This document shows positions 32,069-34,514 of a stretch of DNA of 34,514 nucleotides, one piece after another; the first letter of the stretch is position 1; every line of letters begins with the position of its first letter. The position numbers were made by a program, and so were the translations under genes. The notes under the pieces are model-generated. The model did no database searches. It was not told where the DNA came from and saw only the letters and a list, made by a program, of their open reading frames with translations. The stretch is from Bradyrhizobium sp. ORS 375 (lineage in GTDB: Bacteria; Pseudomonadota; Alphaproteobacteria; Rhizobiales; Xanthobacteraceae), in contig NZ_CAFI01000454.1 in the NCBI RefSeq assembly GCF_000239775.1, positions 1 through 34,514 of the forward strand. The letters run 5' to 3'.

Positions 32069-32104
32069 GTTGCTCCTCCGTGTCAGCGGAATCAGCCGAT
32101 CACT

Positions 32105-33199
32105 TCATTCCCCAGCGGGCGGATAGAGGTGCGCCTCGCCGCAATAGTCAACCACACGATAGCGCCTTTGCGGAGCTGCGGCATGATCCTGCGCAACAGA
32201 ATCCTCGGCAGTGATGTATTGCGGCCCGACCGGGGCCTTGCCGTAGCCACCGGGAATGTCGAGCACGTAGTCGGGCTGGCACAGGCCGGACACCCGCCCG
32301 CGCAGCGCCCGAATCAGCGCCTGTCCTTCCGCCAGCGTCGTGCGCAGGTGCGCGGTGCCCGGCGCGAGGTCGCCATGGTGCAGGTAATACGGCTTGATGC
32401 GGGTCTCGACGAAGGCGCGCATCAACGCCTCCAGCGTCGCCGCGTCGTCATTGACGCCGCGCAGCAGCACCGACTGGCTGACCAGCGGAATGCCGGCGTC
32501 GACCAGCCGCGCGCAGGCGGCGCGCACCTCGGGGCTGAGCTCGCGCGGATGGTTGGCATGCAGCGCGACCCAGGTCGCCGCGCCCGCGACCTTCAGCGCA
32601 TCCACCAGCGCCGGCGTGATGCGGGCGGGATCGGCGACCGGCAGCCGGGTGTGGAGGCGGATGATCCTGACGTGATCGATCGCGGCGAGATCGGCCACGA
32701 TCTCCTTCAACCGGCGCGGTGACAGCATCAGCGGATCGCCACCGGTGAGGATCACCTCCCAGATCTCGCCATGCGCGCGGATGTAGTCGATCGCCGTGCG
32801 ATAGGCGTCCTCGGACAGCGCATTGTCCTTGCCCGGCCCGACCATCTCGCGGCGGAAGCAGAAGCGGCAATACACCGCGCAGACATGCACGAGCTTGAGC
32901 AGCACACGGTCCGGATAGCGGTGCACGATGCCCGGCACCGGCGCATGCGCCTCGTCGCCGATGGGATCGCCGCGCTCGCCCGGCGCCGCGACCAGTTCGT
33001 CCGCCGAGGGCACGAACTGGCGCGCGATCGGATCATCGGGATCGTCGCTGTCGATGAGGTCGGCGAGATGCGTCGTTACCGCCACAGCGTAGCGCGCCGC
33101 GACGCGATCCAGGACGGGCCTCTCGGCGGAATCGACAAGGCCCTGCGCGACGAGATCGTCGGCGCTGCGCAGGGTCGTGGGCCGTTCGATCCGGTTCAT
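32105..33199 (-). CDS. epmB: EF-P lysine 2,3-aminomutase (radical SAM)
   Basis: This 364-aa radical-SAM/PLP enzyme of the lysine 2,3-aminomutase family has the cluster motif C107-x3-C111-x2-C114 (CAVYCRFC), followed by FRREMVG, the GGDPLM SAM-binding motif, and the C-terminal [11 protein letters not shown] and LYPP segments. Shorter than clostridial KamA and coupled to epmA, it fits EpmB, which converts alpha- to beta-lysine for attachment to elongation factor P. The ATG overlaps the epmA stop by 4 bp. PLP should sit on the lysine of GGYGK. Confidence 0.93.
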   Translation of the reverse strand: MNRIERPTTLRSADDLVAQGLVDSAERPVLDRVAARYAVAVTTHLADLIDSDDPDDPIARQFVPSADELVAAPGERGDPIGDEAHAPVPGIVHRYPDRVLLKLVHVCAVYCRFCFRREMVGPGKDNALSEDAYRTAIDYIRAHGEIWEVILTGGDPLMLSPRRLKEIVADLAAIDHVRIIRLHTRLPVADPARITPALVDALKVAGAATWVALHANHPRELSPEVRAACARLVDAGIPLVSQSVLLRGVNDDAATLEALMRAFVETRIKPYYLHHGDLAPGTAHLRTTLAEGQALIRALRGRVSGLCQPDYVLDIPGGYGKAPVGPQYITAEDSVAQDHAAAPQRRYRVVDYCGEAHLYPPAGE

Positions 33200-34254
33200 C
33201 GCTGCTCACCTGCCGGCGGCGTCCACACCACCTGATCGATCCTGACCGCGCCGGCCGCCAGCATGACCAGCCGGTCGAAGCCGAGCGCGACGCCGCTCGC
33301 CTGCGGCATCGCGGCCACGGCGGCAAGGAAATCCTCGTCGAGCGGATAGCGCTCGCCGTATCGCCGCTGCTTCTCCGCCATCTCCAGATCGAAGCGCCTC
33401 CGCTGCTCGGCGGCATCCGTCAGCTCGCCGAAGCCGTTGGCGAGCTCGACGCCGCAGGCATAGACCTCGAACCGCTCGGCCACGCGCGGGTCGGCCGCCG
33501 CCACCCGCGCGAGCGCCGCCTCCGGCGTCGGATATTCATACAGCACGGTCACCCGGCCGTTGCCGAGTTGCGGCTCGACATGCTCGACCAGCAGCTTGCT
33601 GAACAGGTCCGACCAGGTGTCGTCGTCGCCGATCCGGACCTTGCCCTGCCCGGCTGCCGCCAGCGCATCGCGGTCCCCGACCCCGTCGCGGATCGTCGCC
33701 AGCAGGTCGATCCCGGCGTGGCGGTCGAAGGCGCCGGCGACGGTCAGCAGCTCGGGCTCGGCATAGGGATCGGCGGTGCGGCCGCGGAAGCCGAACTGCC
33801 GGATGCCGGTGGCCTGGGCGGCATGGGCAATCACCACCACGGTGTCGGCCATGATGGCATCGTACGAGGCCTCCGCCCGGTACCACTCCAGCATGGTGAA
33901 TTCGGGCAGGTGCAGGTCGCCGCGTTCGCGGTCGCGGAATACCCGGGCAAACTCGAAGATCCGCCGCTCCCCGGCCGCCAGCAGCTTCTTGCAGGCGAAT
34001 TCCGGAGAGGTTCTGAGATACCGCTGATGCCGCCCCCCGTCGGCCGCCGTCAGCGCGGTCGCCGGCGCGTGCAGATGGGTCTCGTTGCCCGGCGAGACCT
34101 GCAGGATGCCGGTCTCGACCTCGGTAAACCCCTGCTCCTCGAACCAGGCCCGCAAGGCGCGCGTGATGGCCGCCCGCGCCTGCAGGAACGGCCTGACATC
34201 GGCGTGCCGCTGCGGCGACCACCAGGGCGACGGGGACGGTCCCTGGCGCATCAT
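33196..34254 (-). CDS. epmA: EF-P beta-lysyltransferase (PoxA/GenX type)
   Basis: The 352-aa product is a truncated class II lysyl-tRNA synthetase lacking the anticodon-binding domain. Motif 2 appears as [32 protein letters not shown], and motif 3 as [15 protein letters not shown] near the C-terminus; [18 protein letters not shown] and [13 protein letters not shown] are typical of EpmA. It activates beta-lysine and transfers it to the conserved lysine of EF-P. ATG 34254 (with a second ATG at 34251) gives the usual length. It overlaps epmB and is divergent from efp, 123 bp away. Confidence 0.94.
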   Translation of the reverse strand: MMRQGPSPSPWWSPQRHADVRPFLQARAAITRALRAWFEEQGFTEVETGILQVSPGNETHLHAPATALTAADGGRHQRYLRTSPEFACKKLLAAGERRIFEFARVFRDRERGDLHLPEFTMLEWYRAEASYDAIMADTVVVIAHAAQATGIRQFGFRGRTADPYAEPELLTVAGAFDRHAGIDLLATIRDGVGDRDALAAAGQGKVRIGDDDTWSDLFSKLLVEHVEPQLGNGRVTVLYEYPTPEAALARVAAADPRVAERFEVYACGVELANGFGELTDAAEQRRRFDLEMAEKQRRYGERYPLDEDFLAAVAAMPQASGVALGFDRLVMLAAGAVRIDQVVWTPPAGEQR

Positions 34255-34377
34255 GCGATCGCCAAAAGGCTGGCAAGCTCGGACAAAATCAGTATGTTGC
34301 GCCCCGAAACCGCACCCGGCGTCCGACCGCCGCCCGGCTCTGCCCGTTGCCGGGCCCCAAGATCAGGAAAAACAGCT

Positions 34378-34514
34378 TTGAAAGTCATCGCCAGCTCTAT
34401 TCGCAAGGGTAACGTCATTGAGCAAGACGGCAAGCTCTACGTTGTCGTCAGCGCCGAGAACATCCATCCCGGCAAGGGCACCCCGGTCAGCCAGATCGAA
34501 ATGCGCCGAATCAG
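34378..34514 (+). CDS. efp: elongation factor P, N-terminal part
   Basis: The first 45 codons of EF-P run to the window edge: [19 protein letters not shown], then [19 protein letters not shown]. The loop lysine in PGKG (K33) corresponds to E. coli K34, the residue carrying beta-lysine. EF-P relieves ribosomes stalled on polyproline. The start is an unusual TTG (34378) with AGGAA 8 bp upstream; no in-frame ATG lies closer. Divergence from epmA-epmB makes this a complete factor-plus-modification module. Confidence 0.93.
   Translation, partial: MKVIASSIRKGNVIEQDGKLYVVVSAENIHPGKGTPVSQIEMRRI

Overview
The window is GC-rich DNA (roughly 65%) from an alphaproteobacterium and looks most like Bradyrhizobium or a close relative. 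Pointers are the rhizobial small membrane proteins, a tandem cold-shock-domain protein, 5-aminolevulinate synthase (C4 haem pathway), an NDUFS4-type complex I subunit, boxes of the FixK2 type (TTG[A/C]-N6-[G/T]CAA), and an mccB-mccA-mvaB leucine-degradation operon. It is an ordinary chromosomal segment apart from one small integrated element. No CRISPR array, rRNA or complete insertion sequence was seen. Gene names and families below come from reading the translated sequence by eye; no database search was run.

Layout. 1-2183: small secreted or membrane proteins, a DUF6481 coiled-coil protein and an MXKDX-repeat protein. 2184-5110: a TRAP transporter operon (dctP-dctQ-dctM). 5146-9698 (minus): HMG-CoA lyase and both methylcrotonyl-CoA carboxylase subunits, the lower leucine pathway. 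A well-formed promoter with a dyad centred on its -10 box faces a TetR gene (10018), which is followed by an Lrp gene. 11145-13433: complex I subunit, OpgC-type acyltransferase and an eRF1-like protein. 13495-14007: an intergenic block with a FixK-type box, a candidate small RNA with a strong terminator, and tRNA-Pro(TGG). 14237-20318: tandem cold-shock protein, Sir2 deacetylase, HU, glyoxalase I, GST, a miniature porin-like protein, a PilZ protein and several very small genes.

20466-22418 is a 1.9 kb element in the 3' end of tRNA-Glu(TTC). It is bounded by a 15-bp direct repeat, carries an HNH-like nuclease-type gene of atypical composition, and has a decayed integrase fragment on each side of that gene. 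22697-23988 holds a Rieske ferredoxin and a divergent unknown gene behind a sigma-54 promoter. 24633-26577 holds a hemerythrin protein and hemA, each preceded by a FixK/FNR-type box, which fits microoxic control. 28254-30424 holds a PrsW-family protease and an HdeD-family membrane protein.

The most striking regulatory element is at 30462-30628. A promoter fires onto an apparently leaderless 26-codon ORF with a Tyr-Tyr-Trp-Tyr-Phe-Ser-Tyr run, followed by mutually exclusive hairpins and an intrinsic terminator, directly ahead of DAHP synthase (30668). This has the full architecture of ribosome-mediated attenuation sensing aromatic amino acids. The right end (32105-34514) is the EF-P beta-lysylation module: epmB, epmA and the start of efp.
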